DNA of 64,000 nucleotides from Cryptomeria japonica. Lineage: Eukaryota > Streptophyta > Pinopsida > Cupressales > Cupressaceae. The notes below the pieces were generated by a model. It did no database searches, had not been told where the DNA came from, and saw nothing but the letters and a program-made list of their open reading frames with translations. The stretch is from contig NC_081414.1 in NCBI RefSeq assembly GCF_030272615.1, positions 341,544,717 to 341,608,716 on the forward strand, read 5' to 3'. The position numbers and the translations under genes were made by a program. Positions within the stretch are counted from its first letter, which is position 1, and every line of letters begins with the position of its first letter. Below are positions 35,185-46,035 of the stretch, in pieces.

Positions 35185-36337
35185 TGTTAAGCCCAATATG
35201 GAAAGCTAATGTACTGAGAGGGGAGGGGTGAATCAGTACTTCAAATCCTTTTCTCAACCTTATCTTTACTGTTATGCATAAACATAATACTGCAGTAACA
35301 TAAAACAAAACTATAATCAACAGATAACATTCATACATGATTCACTCCATAACACATATATTTTGGTCACGCAGAAACTCTTGGTTAGAGAGAAAAACTA
35401 TGGTGGGGATGGCACCCACAACTTCACTACTACAATAATAAAGAGTGCTCAGTTAGAGCTACATTTAGCTATGTCTGATAGCTTACCCTGTTAGGAGTAT
35501 TAAGATTAGTTAGATCTACCTTGCTAAAGGATTTATACAACACTATATAAGTGTAGCACCCAGTTAAAGGATTTACAATTTATAGACTTGGTTAGAGTCT
35601 TTTAACCTGTTAAAGGTTTTCTCTTACAACTTCAAAATATTACAATATAATCATTACAAATATCTACAACTTTACATTTGAAATGTTGTAGCAGATTCTA
35701 TGCGCTCAAAATAAGATTACCTTGCTTATAGCATGCCTCTGTAACTCATAAAGTAACTCGGTAAACCCTTCTATTTACTCTGTTCCTCGACTATTCTCTG
35801 ATAACCTTCTCAATGACCTCTATGATTTCTCATGTATCACATATGCACACACATTTCTCACATTCACACCTCTTTCTAACCCTAAATTCATGATGTATAA
35901 ATAGACTTCTTATGTCAGTGATCTGATTCATTGCTTCGATCTTACAAACATGATTTCTTGAATAAATAACCATGCAAAATATTTCATTGGTTAGATGACC
36001 TCAAAATTATACAAAATCTGTATGTGCAATTTCCAATGTGATAACGATTCTATGTGCCTCGATCTTGTAACATGTTTTCATATGTGTGTCCAGGTTCAAT
36101 GAATCTGGTAACATGTTTCACTTGGTGTATATCAACTCGGTGTATTATCTTTACTGCTTGGTAGTCATGAAATAACACTCGATAGACAACTTATTGTATA
36201 CTGGGCTTTGTGACTGTTTTCCTTCTGTAACTGACTAGGCTTTTCATACCAACTAAATATTTTGGTAGTGGTAACTGACTAGAGTATATAGAATGACTTT
36301 GTATATAAAACTAATGGCAATTTGATAAGTACTAACA
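35185..36337 (-). repeat. LARD-C 3' LTR
   Basis: 1,153 bp. The plus strand starts TGTTAAGCCCAATATGG and ends actaaca against the PPT. Carries the GGGGAGGGGTGAATCAG block at 35217-35233 (sense: C-rich block near the U5 end), a degenerate form of the ENE-like fold near 35370-35405, and TATTTATA-type sequence near 35896. Confidence 0.9.
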
Positions 36338-36354
36338 ATCTCCCCTTTTGACAT
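36338..36354 (-). other. LARD-C polypurine tract
   Basis: The minus strand reads ATGTCAAAAGGGGAGAT directly before the 3' LTR. Resembles the PPTs of LARD-A and the TRIM-like element. Confidence 0.85.
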
Positions 36355-36703
36355 TAGTTGAGATGTTTGACAAAACTACTTTCAAAGTCATTACTCAAAA
36401 ATCTATATACTTTACAAAATTTGACTAAACATGCAGTATATACATTAGTCATTGAAATAGTATAATCAAATATACTCCCCTTATCAATATGTTGTACAAA
36501 ACACTGTAATGTGTGCTCAGTGATCAATACTCTATAATCACTATTCTTTCCTCTTTTCACTGCTCGGTTCACTCATTCTCTGCTCGATATACTCCCCCTA
36601 TATACTACACTCCAATTGTTTGATACTTTGAATACTATACACTCCTGATGATATACTTTGATATACTCTGATATACTCCCCCTTTTTGACAAACATAAAA
36701 AAT

Positions 36704-39700
36704 TTAGTTACCATTGGGAGGTGGCAACTGATCAAAAATGGATTTGTACTTTGTCTTGGCTTCGGTGAGAGCGACAAAGAGTGCATCCTTTACACTGTCC
36801 ATTAAAGAATTTTGTGCATTAATATTAGCCAATAATGAAATTAAGCCATCTAAAGTGCTTCCCTCTTGTGTAGTAGAGAGATAAGTGGCTCGGTTTAGCT
36901 GTTCTTGAACGGATGAAAGATGAGGAAGGAATAATGTTTGAAGTGTCATTATGTCCATCCTGATCTTGTGTTCTTCATTCCTCAGTTCCAATTGTTGAGC
37001 AATGAGCTATTATAGCTTAGTATAAAAATTCTGAACTGAATTGGGCTCGGGGGTCAACTTATTTGAGAGATCGGTGATCTCTTTCTCAATTGCTTCTGTT
37101 TTATTCTTAATGTCCTTAAGAAAAAAAGAAAATGTACAGAGTTTCTGAAATAATGAAAGAATGTGCTTGAGTTGAGGGGACAACTCAGCAATAAATTTGA
37201 CAAGTTTTACCTTGCCAACAGCAATGGATCTCTGTACTTCCTCTATCATTTTAGCAGTTAGCTCCTTGTCTTTTAGTTTTCTCAAGTATTTGGATGCATC
37301 TACTCTAGATGTCTCAATCTAATTTAGGAGTTCATCCAATTGAATATGGATGGTTGCATCGGTTGATACTATAGCTAAAGGTAGCATATTTGATAGTAAG
37401 GTCTTTACCTTCTGAAGTACTTTATTCTTCTTTTGTATGGCCAATTGCTTCTCTTGTTCGGCCTTTTCTTTGAACAATTCAGCAAATTCATTGAGTGCTT
37501 GCCCTTTCAATTTGGAGATTTCTACATTGGGCAACACTATTGGTTATGATAAATCAATTTTGAAACTATGCTTTTTCAACTTCTTTTCTTTACCTTTCAC
37601 TAGGTGAACCACTACAATAGCATGAGAGGCTTGAGAACCCTCGGTAGGTTGCTCAGTAGAGACAACACTTTTGTCAATTTCTTTAGCCTTGGTAGTGTCC
37701 TTCGGTGTCTCAGTGCTTGGTGTCTCAACTGTAACATTTTCCATGCTAGAAGGTGCTTGAGAGGTTTGTTCTTGTGAAGTACCTTCTGCTGTAGACTTTT
37801 GACCTTCGGTGCCTTCACCTGTAACCTGAGGAGCTTCAGTTGTAGCAGGTTGATTGATCGGTGGGTAAGGATGAACTTGTTCCAAAACAGATTCACTGGA
37901 GACATGTTTTGCATAAGCATTGCCTTCTATCATTTCTTGTTCAAGTGCCTCTGCATCCATGATATCTTCATCTATTTGAATGGTGATAGTAGGGTCTTGC
38001 TTAGTGACATCAGGCTCTTGGTCAGTGACATCGACTATTTCCACTGTAGATTGTTCACCAGCATTCTTTCTTCAAAAGATGGTCTTCCATTGCTCTTTTG
38101 TTTCCTTGTCCACTTCTATATACAGGCCATTCATCAGTTTCAAGGCCTTTTGTTTTACTGTAAATTGAGTTTGGTTGTTTGTCCGATGTTCTTTTATTTT
38201 ATCAACCAACATATCAGGAAAGAGATGCACCAAACTTCTTTCTCTGATTTGTTTCTCTGAGTCTAGGGCATATTGCCATCTGGTTTCAATATGTGCATAT
38301 AATTCCGTAGGAATAGAATTACATATTTCTAATGGGACCACTCAGAATTTGAGAAGTGTGCAAATGACAACTTCTTCAATTTGCCTCTTTTCATCAGCAA
38401 ATCTGGATTCATATTTGACAAATCTGAATCCACCATATTCCTTTAGATTATTACAAAAAAATTCTACACTATGTACATCTACCTTCTTGCTTTTCACAAT
38501 CTGAAATTTATTTACATCTTTAGATTCGGTATCACTTGACTCTTTTGGCAAAATGAGTCTCCGAGTAGATTTCTTGTAAGTTCTAGTTACCTTAGGAACA
38601 TCAACAGTCTTTTGTTTCTTACTCGGTGATGCAGCAGATGCCCTTGTGTTAGGTCTCTTTGTTGGAGGGGTCAGTAGGGCCATTGAAGTGTCTTGTTTCT
38701 TTATCTTCAACACTTTTCCCTTGGGCAATTCGGTGCTAAGTGTTATGGCTGCTTCTTGGGCTTCTGTCTCCTCTTCAGTGATGGCTAGAACTCCTTTGAT
38801 AGGTGTGGAGGAAGACTCTTCTCCAAATTTCTCAGTTAATGCCTTAATCATCTTTGTAGCTTTTCTTGTAGCCTTAGGTACTACAATGCTCATTTTTACT
38901 TTTTCCTTCACCTCTTCATAGGTTCCATACCTCAGCTCAGTAGTATGCCTTGGCAATGATAGATAGGCATCAATTTGTTGTTGTGTGATATCAAAATCAA
39001 TCTCATAACCCATAGGTGACAAAGATTGAGTCCTTGGTTCCACAGCATTCATATAATAGTAATCAGTGTTGACCTCAAAACATATTTCATCTTTGTAATT
39101 TTCTACCAGCTATGCTGGAATCCGATACCTGTTATGCATTTTCTCTTGGAACTTGCTGAAGTAATCATCCATTATATCATTAAAGTTATCACCTAACTTC
39201 TTGATGAAGTCATTGATCTGATGGGTGATTGGTCGGTGTAGTTCCCAAATAACTTTATCGACTGTTGGAAAAAACTTTTCAAAGTAGAAAAACATACATA
39301 CAAGTAGTGATCCAAATTTTAGAGTATTTGCCGAGTTCTTCTTCTTCGACTTCCTGATTATGTTCAGATTTTTAAACAAGTTCTTCAGAAATACTTCACA
39401 CAAGTCAATTTTCATGCCTTTCTTAACAATTTTGTATGCTAAGTCCACTGCTGCACAGGGTACACTGTTTTCCCTTGTTGATTGGAAGAAACAGTAACCA
39501 ATTACTCTAATGGCAAATTTGAGTTCAAGATCAGTGACATTGTTCAACTTCAGACCTCTGTAATCCGATTCAACTCCAGTCAAACTAATCAATTCCTTCT
39601 ATGATATCATTTTATGTGCTCAGGCATGATCATAGATAGGGTAACTAGTGATCAGATGAATGATTTCTTTAGTGATCTTAAACGGTTTCTCTTGTCGCCA

Positions 39701-40054
39701 CATGAAATCATCATGCACTCGACTTAGTACAAACTTGACCCACTGGGGTTTGAACACACAGGGATAGGTTAGGGCTTTAGTCAATCCCTTGATTTTGATA
39801 TGCTTATACTTGCTATCCATTTTACCATCTATGCACAATTCATCATATGCATCTTTGATCTCAACATGACCGAGTTCTTCAACATGGCATTTTGTGAAGA
39901 ATCTCACATCCTCGACTAACAAGACTTGATTCAGGATGAGTGAAAAAGCAGTTTTGTCATCCGGTTCAGATGCAATTTTGGGAGTTAAAGAGTATTTTAG
40001 TGAGGGCTTTTCTACATTTGTGACAACAATGGGGTCTTGGATCTTAGATGCCAT
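36704..40054 (-). pseudogene. LARD-C ORF2: about 1,117-codon protein of unknown function
   Basis: One continuous frame from ATG (40054, MASKIQ) to a stop at 36704-36706, broken only by nine stop codons (at 39620, 39599, 39110, 38342, 38072, 37544, 37319, 37010 and 37007) and no frameshift. Residues about 1-330 form a globular-looking domain also found in LARD-A (WVKFVLSRVH, FQEKMHNRYRIP). Then come MGYEIDFDI, a basic P/S/T/K-rich segment (TPPTKRPNTRASAASPSKKQK; nuclear-signal-like), an acidic E/T-rich linker, and helical coiled-coil-like segments to the end. No DSG, YXDD, DDE or RNase H motif is seen. It resembles in general plan the putative plant transposon-protein domains of other non-autonomous LTR elements; function unknown. 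Confidence 0.8.
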
Positions 40055-40607
40055 TTTTATTTCTGATAAAAATTGACATAGGAACCTTGGGGTTTGAGAA
40101 CTTAACAAATGGCAGACGCTTCACACTCAGTAGATAATAACAACTTAATGAGTTTGATAAACCAGCTTAGCAATGCAATGAGATTCGATGTAAATACCTT
40201 AGATTTTGCTTTGAAGATGGTTTGATTGCCTTGATTCACTCTGCTCTGCTTCTCGAAAACTTAGTGAATGAAAATGACCGTGAAAACCTTTTAAGTACAC
40301 AAAAATACCTTATCGGGCTTTGTACAAGTTAGGTTAAAGACATTAAATGCACTTGGTTCACTTAACTTTCTTTCCCTTTAGTTTGAGCTTTAACCGAGTA
40401 ACTAGATTTCCTTCATATACCGACTTGACAGGCTTCTTGAATTCACCGACTTAACAGTTTTCCTGTAAAGTGCTCCAAAAGAGTTTGATAGAATTTCAAA
40501 CTTACTACTACTTCTTACTATGCAAATTTTGAATTCAGTACATACTAAAATAGGAACTGTTTAAGATTTAACCTTGTGAGAATATAGTCCCTTCATACCT
40601 TTACCAA
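40055..40607 (-). promoter_or_regulatory. ORF1-ORF2 spacer of LARD-C, possible internal promoter
   Basis: 553 bp without a convincing frame, nearly the same length as in LARD-A (546 bp). A TATA-like CTTAAAAGG occurs on the minus strand at about 40286-40297, some 230 bp before the ORF2 start. It may drive ORF2 or hold splice signals. Not proven. Confidence 0.35.
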
Positions 40608-41960
40608 TTAATTTGGAGTGGGAGCACCGAGCTCGGTAGGTAAGGTGCTTTCTTTATTTGACACAATTTCCTTCTTTCTCCAAATCATCTTTAATTTCTC
40701 TTTTATTTCCTTAGTGTCTTCTCTAGGTTGATCTCTGCAATCTCCAGCCAAGTGTCCAACTTTGTGACAATGAAAACATGCCATACTAGAATTTCTCCAT
40801 GATCTTTGGTTATTCATTCCAAACCTTATAAAGTAGTTGGCACTTATATGTCCATATCTTCCACAACATTCACACCATATCCTTGTATTGTAATCCCATG
40901 GTATTGAAAAATATTGTCGGTAAGGATCTGTGTGAGTTTGGTAACCTCTAGTATTTGCTCGGTGTGTAGACCACATGTGGTTCATTTTCTTAAACCAACA
41001 CTTCTTGGTACTATGTCCATATCTATTGTAGTTTTTACAAAACCCTTTGAATTTTGCCTTCTGATAATTGTTAACAGACTTTGTCCTACATTGATTAGAT
41101 GTGTGACCATATTTATTGCAATTATAACAATAACCATTGGTTTTAGTGGTATTCAGTTACTTACCTTTTCTAATTTGACACATGTTGGTAGTATGACCTT
41201 GATTTCCACAGTAGTAGCAAATAGGCTTCTTCCTTTTGATGTTATTCCTTCTTCCAGCTTGTTTTGATGATTCTCCTCTCTCGGTAGTGCAGATTCCCTT
41301 CTCAGTAGAGTCTTTTCCTTTGTAACTGACTCCTCCTTCTTTATAGGGTCGTCTTGTGTTTAGTTGCTCATCCAACATCTTTGATGCTTCATAACTCTTC
41401 TTTAGTGTTTCCTTGGATTTCTTCTCTGTTTCAAGTTCATTTCTCAACCTTGATACTTCAAGTTTCAATGCTTGATTCTCATCATCTTTCATATTTGCTT
41501 CATGATGTGTATAGCCTAGTTGATCTGTCAGATTTTTTTGAATACCAGTTAGCCTTATGATTTCATCATTCTTATCAGATACTAAGACTTCAAGTTGTTG
41601 TTTCTCTCTTTGTAGATCTCTTTCTTTATCCTCGGCTATCCTTAATGCATCTAGATTTTTAGTCATCTGTGTACTGAAATGTTCATGTTCTCTTTTCATT
41701 GCTTTTAGTTGATCAGCTAATGCTTTGTTCTTTTCTTTCAACATTCCAATCATTTCTTCAGTTTCTTTAGATATACTGTTCTCAGATGATGTCTCGATTT
41801 GTTCCACTAACTCTTGAGAATCCTGCAAGTCATCAGATAATCTTCTCCTTACTTTCAAAGATTTTTTCATTTGTCTTTGCATGTCTACAATCACTTGATT
41901 TGCATTATCCATCTCTTCTTGTAGATACACAATCCTCCAAGATTGTTTATAGCCTTCCAT
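40608..41960 (-). pseudogene. LARD-C ORF1: coiled coil with five CCHC zinc knuckles
   Basis: 450 codons from ATG at 41960 (MEGYKQSW), broken by a single TAA at 41157-41159 in the same frame. Residues about 10-215 are charged heptad sequence (LKEKNKALADQLKAMKREHE and so on), a long coiled coil. Then five knuckles in tandem: CYYCGNQGHTTNMC (41219-41178), CYNCNKYGHTSNQC (41129-41088), CKNYNRYGHSTKKC (41039-40998, second Cys lost), CECCGRYGHISANY (40874-40833, last Cys lost) and CFHCHKVGHLAGDC (40778-40737). Likely an RNA-binding, self-assembling gag-like protein. LARD-A ORF1 is its homologue with three knuckles. Confidence 0.82.
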
Positions 41961-42008
41961 TGATAAGATCTTTCTCTTTAGGTAGTTAAAACCTTTTCCA
42001 AGATTCAA

Positions 42009-42020
42009 GCTCTAGTACCG
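42009..42020 (-). other. LARD-C primer-binding site (degenerate tRNA-iMet)
   Basis: The minus strand reads CGGTACTAGAGC two bases after the 5' LTR, against TGGTATCAGAGC. Three changes, but position and pattern are right. Confidence 0.75.
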
Positions 42021-42022
42021 AT

Positions 42023-43195
42023 TGTTAGGCCCAATATAGAAAGCTAATGTATTGAGAGAGGAGGGGTGAATCAGTACTTCAAATCCTTTTCTCAACCTTA
42101 TCGTTACTATTATGCATAAATAGAATAGTGCAGTAACATAAAACAAAACTATAATCAACATATAAAATTCATACATGATTCACTCCATAACACATATATT
42201 TTGGTCACGCAGAAACTCTTGGTTAGAGAGAAAAACTATGGTGGGGATGGCACCCACAACTTCACTACTGCAATAATAAAGAGTGCTCAGTTAGAGCTAC
42301 ATTTAGCTATGTCTGATAGCTTACCCTGTTAGGAGTATTAAGATTAGTTAGATCTACCTTGCTAAAGGATTTATACAACACTATATAAGTGTAGCACCTG
42401 GTTAAAGGATTTACAATTTATAGACTTGGTTAGAGTCTTTTACCCTGTTAAAGGTTTTCTCTTACAACTTCAAAATATTACAATATAATCATTACAAATA
42501 TCTGTAACTTTACATCTAAAATGTTGTAGCAGATTCTATGTGCTCAAAATAAGATTACCTTGCCTACAGCATACCTTGGTAACTCATAAAGTAACTCGGT
42601 AAACCCTTCTGTTTACTCTATTCCTCGACTATTCTCTGATAACCTTCTCAATGACCTCTATGATTTCTCATGTATCACATAAGTATTGCTTCATACACAT
42701 ATGCACACACATTTCTCACATTCACACCTCTTTCTAACCCTAAATTCATGCTGTATAAATAGACTTTTTATGTTAGTGATCTGATTCATTGCTTCGATCT
42801 TACAAACATGATTTCTCAAATAAATAACCATGCAAAATATTTCATTGGTTAGATGACCTCAAAATTATACAAAATCTGTATGTGCAATTTCCAATGTGAT
42901 AACGATTCTGTGTGCCTTGATCTTGTAGCATGTTTTCATATGTGTGTCTAGGTTTAATGAATCTGGTAACATGTTTCACTCAGTGTATATCAACTCGGTG
43001 TATTATCTTTACTGCTTGGTAGTCATGAAATAACACTCGGTAGACAGCTCGGTGTATACTGGGCTTTGTGATTGTTTTCCTTCTGTAATCAACTAGGCTG
43101 TTCATACTGACTAAATATTTTGGTAGTGGTAACCGACTAGAGTATATAGAATGACTTTGTATATAAAACTAATGGAAATTTGATAAGTAGTAACA
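42023..43195 (-). repeat. LARD-C 5' LTR
   Basis: 1,173 bp, TGTTAGGCCCAATATAG...gtaaca. Matches 35185-36337 with a modest number of substitutions and one 20-bp insertion (aagtattgcttcatacacat, near 42681). Confidence 0.9.
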
Positions 43196-44030
43196 GTTTA
43201 GTATTCACCAAGTTGTAATCGAGCTATAACAGAATGCATTAAATGTTTACATGTGATATTTAATGAAAGATGCTGATGAGCTAGAGTGGATCAATGATTG
43301 GCAAGCCATAAAAGAAGTTTGTTAAATGAATCTAAGGCAATGGAAAGTCGGCAAGAAGATCTACAACTCAGATTGAACCACATTACCCTAACACAAGTTC
43401 CAAGGTGATTGTGCAAGTTCCAAGGTGGGGTAAAATGTTTTGAGATCGAAAGATACAATGAACCTAGACAAGATTGAAGATCTAATGGCTATGATTGATC
43501 ATGGGAAATGTGATCAAGGAGATTAAGCGGTTAGAATATTGTTTATAAATAAGGAACTGTTGATAAACAATGAATGCGAGCAAGTGTATGCACAGGGATG
43601 CTACATAATGATTACCGAGCATAGAAGCTTGAAGACCTGATAGAATAACATAGTATTGATGCCCAGCAGATAGACAAGATTAGTTCTATGTCTAGATTGT
43701 ATTGAACAAATAAGAATCTGCTTTAGCATTTTAGATGTGAAGTTGCAGATAGATTGTATTACTATTATTTTGTGAAAGTGACAGGAAATATCTTAACCGA
43801 GTGGACTTAACAGTCTTATATGTAAATCCTCTAACAAGGTAACATTCTGATTGAGTGTTTGAAATCCTTTGACAAGGTCACTTCTAACAAAGTGAAGATC
43901 CTAACAGATCTGAGGGAAATCCCTTAACCGGGTCACATCTAGTAATGTGTTTTGTAATCTCTAACAAGATTTTCTTTTAACCGAGCATACTCTAGAAGAG
44001 TATATTTCTTAGTGGGTCCAAAATCCCATA

Positions 44031-44057
44031 GTGGTTTTTCCCTATTTGGGTTTCCAC
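44031..44057 (+). promoter_or_regulatory. ENE-like RNA structure in solo Copia LTR
   Basis: Plus strand: GTGG, then TTTTT, CCC, loop TATTT, GGG, TTT, CCAC. This gives a 4-bp lower stem, U-rich internal loop and 3-bp upper stem, the same plan as in Copia-1 but in an independent LTR family. Confidence 0.5.
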
Positions 44058-44260
44058 GTTAAATCTGGTGTTATGAGGTTTATTTTGTTCATATGCTTTT
44101 GAGTTTGCATGTTTGACAGTTTTGGTTATATGAATGATATATGTTATCGAGGTTGAATCTGATGTTTTTATGGATGATTAAGTTTGTAAGATTTACCCCC
44201 CCCCCCCTCTCATCTTGTTGGCTATTGGATCTGTACTTATATTAAGTATCAGAACTATCA

Positions 44261-45047
44261 CCTAAGTCTGCCCATGTTGTTTGGTAAGACATCTTAGCAA
44301 GCTACCCAATGACCGCTTGACTACCTCTGTCTGACCATCTGATTGAGGATGATAGGTAGATGAGAAAGATAACTTGGTTCCCAACTTCCTCCAAAGTTCC
44401 CTACAAAAGTGGCTCAAAAACTTCACATCTCTATCACTAACAATGATGATTGGAAGACCATGAATTTTGACTATCTCCTTGAAGAAGAGGCCTGCAATAT
44501 AGGTGGCATCATTGGTACTCTTGCAAGGTATGAAATGTGCCATTTTTTTGAACCTATCTACTACCACATACACACTATCAAATCCTCTTGGTGTCCTAGG
44601 CACGCCTAACATAGAGTCCATGCTCAAACATTCCCAAGGCCTCTAAGGTATGACCAAGGGTTGATATAACCTACATTACTTGAGGTTCCTTTTCTCTTTG
44701 GCAGATGGTACTTTTCTCTACAAATCTTCTCACTTCTGATTGCAACTTGGGCCAATAATAAAACCTACCAACCTACTCCAAAGTCTTATCAATGCCAAAA
44801 AGACCTCTAGACCTCCTTGATGCTTTTCTTGAATAATATTTTGGCTCATAGAACATTGAGGTATGCAAAGAAGATGAAATTTTAACAAAAAACCCTCTTG
44901 TATCATGTATTCTGAATAAGAGACATGTGTGGTATTAGAAAAATCAGAACAAATATTATATATGTCTAAAAAATCTTTATCATCCTTGTAGAGGTCTTTT
45001 AACTCACTCAAACCCACACTTTGCAATTGAATCTCCTGCATGGTCAT
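44261..45047 (-). pseudogene. Chromovirus integrase, zinc-binding and core parts
   Basis: 44627-44262 reads [27 protein letters not shown] and [17 protein letters not shown], giving the D, D and E of the integrase core. Upstream (45047-44730) is the N-terminal zinc-binding part, with HLLCIPQ, EKHQGGL and stops after it. The gene continues at 34748 beyond the solo LTR. Confidence 0.88.
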
Positions 45048-45119
45048 GATTCTTCTACTTAGTGCATCAACAACTTTGTTGGTTGTCCCTTTCTTGTGTT
45101 TAATAGTGAATGTATAATA

Positions 45120-46035
45120 TTATAGGTACTCAACCCACTTTAGGTGTCTTTGGTTCAACTTCTCTTGACTATTGAGAAAACTAAGGGCATGGTTGTTAGT
45201 GAAGAGTACAAATTCTTTGGGCAGCAGGTAGTGATGCCATTTTTTCAATGCTTGAACCATTGCATAAGAATCCAAGTCATATGTGGAGTCCCTTTTCTTG
45301 GCTTCATTTAAATTTTCTAAGAAGAAAGCAATAGGATGTCCCTCTTGGCTTAAAACTACCCCTATTTCTCTTTGGCTTGCATCACATTCTATTGTAAACA
45401 ACTAATTGAAATCAAACAATTTAAGGGTTGGTAGCTCTTCTATCTTGGTTTTCAACATCTCAAACCCCTTATTTGCTTCCTCTATCCACTTAAAGTGACA
45501 TTCAATCCCTCCTTTAATGGTATCAAGAATATGACCATAAAGATGGCTAAAGTTTCTCACAAATTTCCTATAAAAAGATGTCATTCCATGAAAGATTATA
45601 ACTTCACTTATGCCCCTAGGGATAGGCCAATTAAGTATGGCTTCTACCTTACTTGGATTTATTTTTAAACATCCATGATAAATAACAAAACCAAGGTAGA
45701 CAAGCTCTGTTTTCAAAAAACTCACATTTTCCAAGGTTAATGTTGAGTTGAGCCTCCTTCAACTTCTTCAAAACCATCTCCAAATGCTTGAGGTGTTCCT
45801 CCTTGAGCCTTTTGTAGATCAAAATTTCATCAAGATATACAATTACAAATCTACCAATAAACTCAACTAAGACTTTATTCATGAGCCTTTGGAAGGTACT
45901 AGGTGCATTGGTGAGGCCAAATGGCATCACCAACCACTCATATAGGCCTAAATTTGTTCTAAAGGATGTCTTTCATTCATCTCTAGGTCTGATTTTGATA
46001 TGATGATAACCAGACTTTATGTCCACCTTTGTGAA
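45120..46035 (-). pseudogene. Chromovirus RT (second half) and RNase H
   Basis: RT: VMPFGLTNAPSTFQRLMN, then the catalytic box, here VYLDEILIY, where the second aspartate is glutamate (codon at 45826-45828). Then the connection domain (NLGKCEFF, SKVEAILNWPIP, GMTSFYRKFVRNFS) and RNase H (FTIECDASQREIGVVLSQEG, NNHALSFLN). Several frameshifts and stops separate the pieces. Normal Ty3/Gypsy enzymes have YLDD, so this copy would be inactive even without the stops. Confidence 0.87.

Larger units (their letters stand above)
35185..43195 (-). mobile_element. LARD-C: complete pol-less two-gene LTR element, target duplication GTTTA
   Basis: An 8,011-bp element with TG...CA ends and exact GTTTA duplications (35180-35184 and 43196-43200). 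LTRs are 1,153 and 1,173 bp, the difference being one 20-bp indel near 42680. PPT at 36338-36354 and primer site at 42009-42020 show minus-strand orientation. It encodes ORF1 (41960-40608) and ORF2 (40054-36704) and no pol domain. It is the best-preserved member of the family seen again as LARD-A, so it must have been moved by another element's enzymes. Confidence 0.9.
34749..44260 (+). repeat. Solo SIRE-like Copia LTR (split by LARD-C), target duplication CCTAA
   Basis: TG...CA ends, flanked by exact CCTAA repeats (34744-34748 and 44261-44265) inside the chromovirus integrase gene. Removing LARD-C and its 5-bp duplication leaves 1,496 bp that matches the Copia-2 5' LTR (1,478 bp at 58101-59578) from end to end. 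The dyad is at 34839-34854, TATAAATA near 43552, an ENE-like fold at 44031-44057 and a 12-C run at 44196-44207. Confidence 0.9.

Noticed and set aside
37799-38260. 153-codon plus-strand frame
   Set aside because: Shadow of LARD-C ORF2 on the opposite strand.
36704-40054. Programmed stop readthrough or recoded genetic code in ORF2
   Set aside because: All three stop types occur at nine unrelated sites without a shared context; decay is the simpler reading.
44196-44207. Run of 12 C, as a possible unusual quadruplex-forming site
   Set aside because: It is the expanded form of a C-run block normal for these LTRs (7 C at 59518-59524); a slippage product is simpler.
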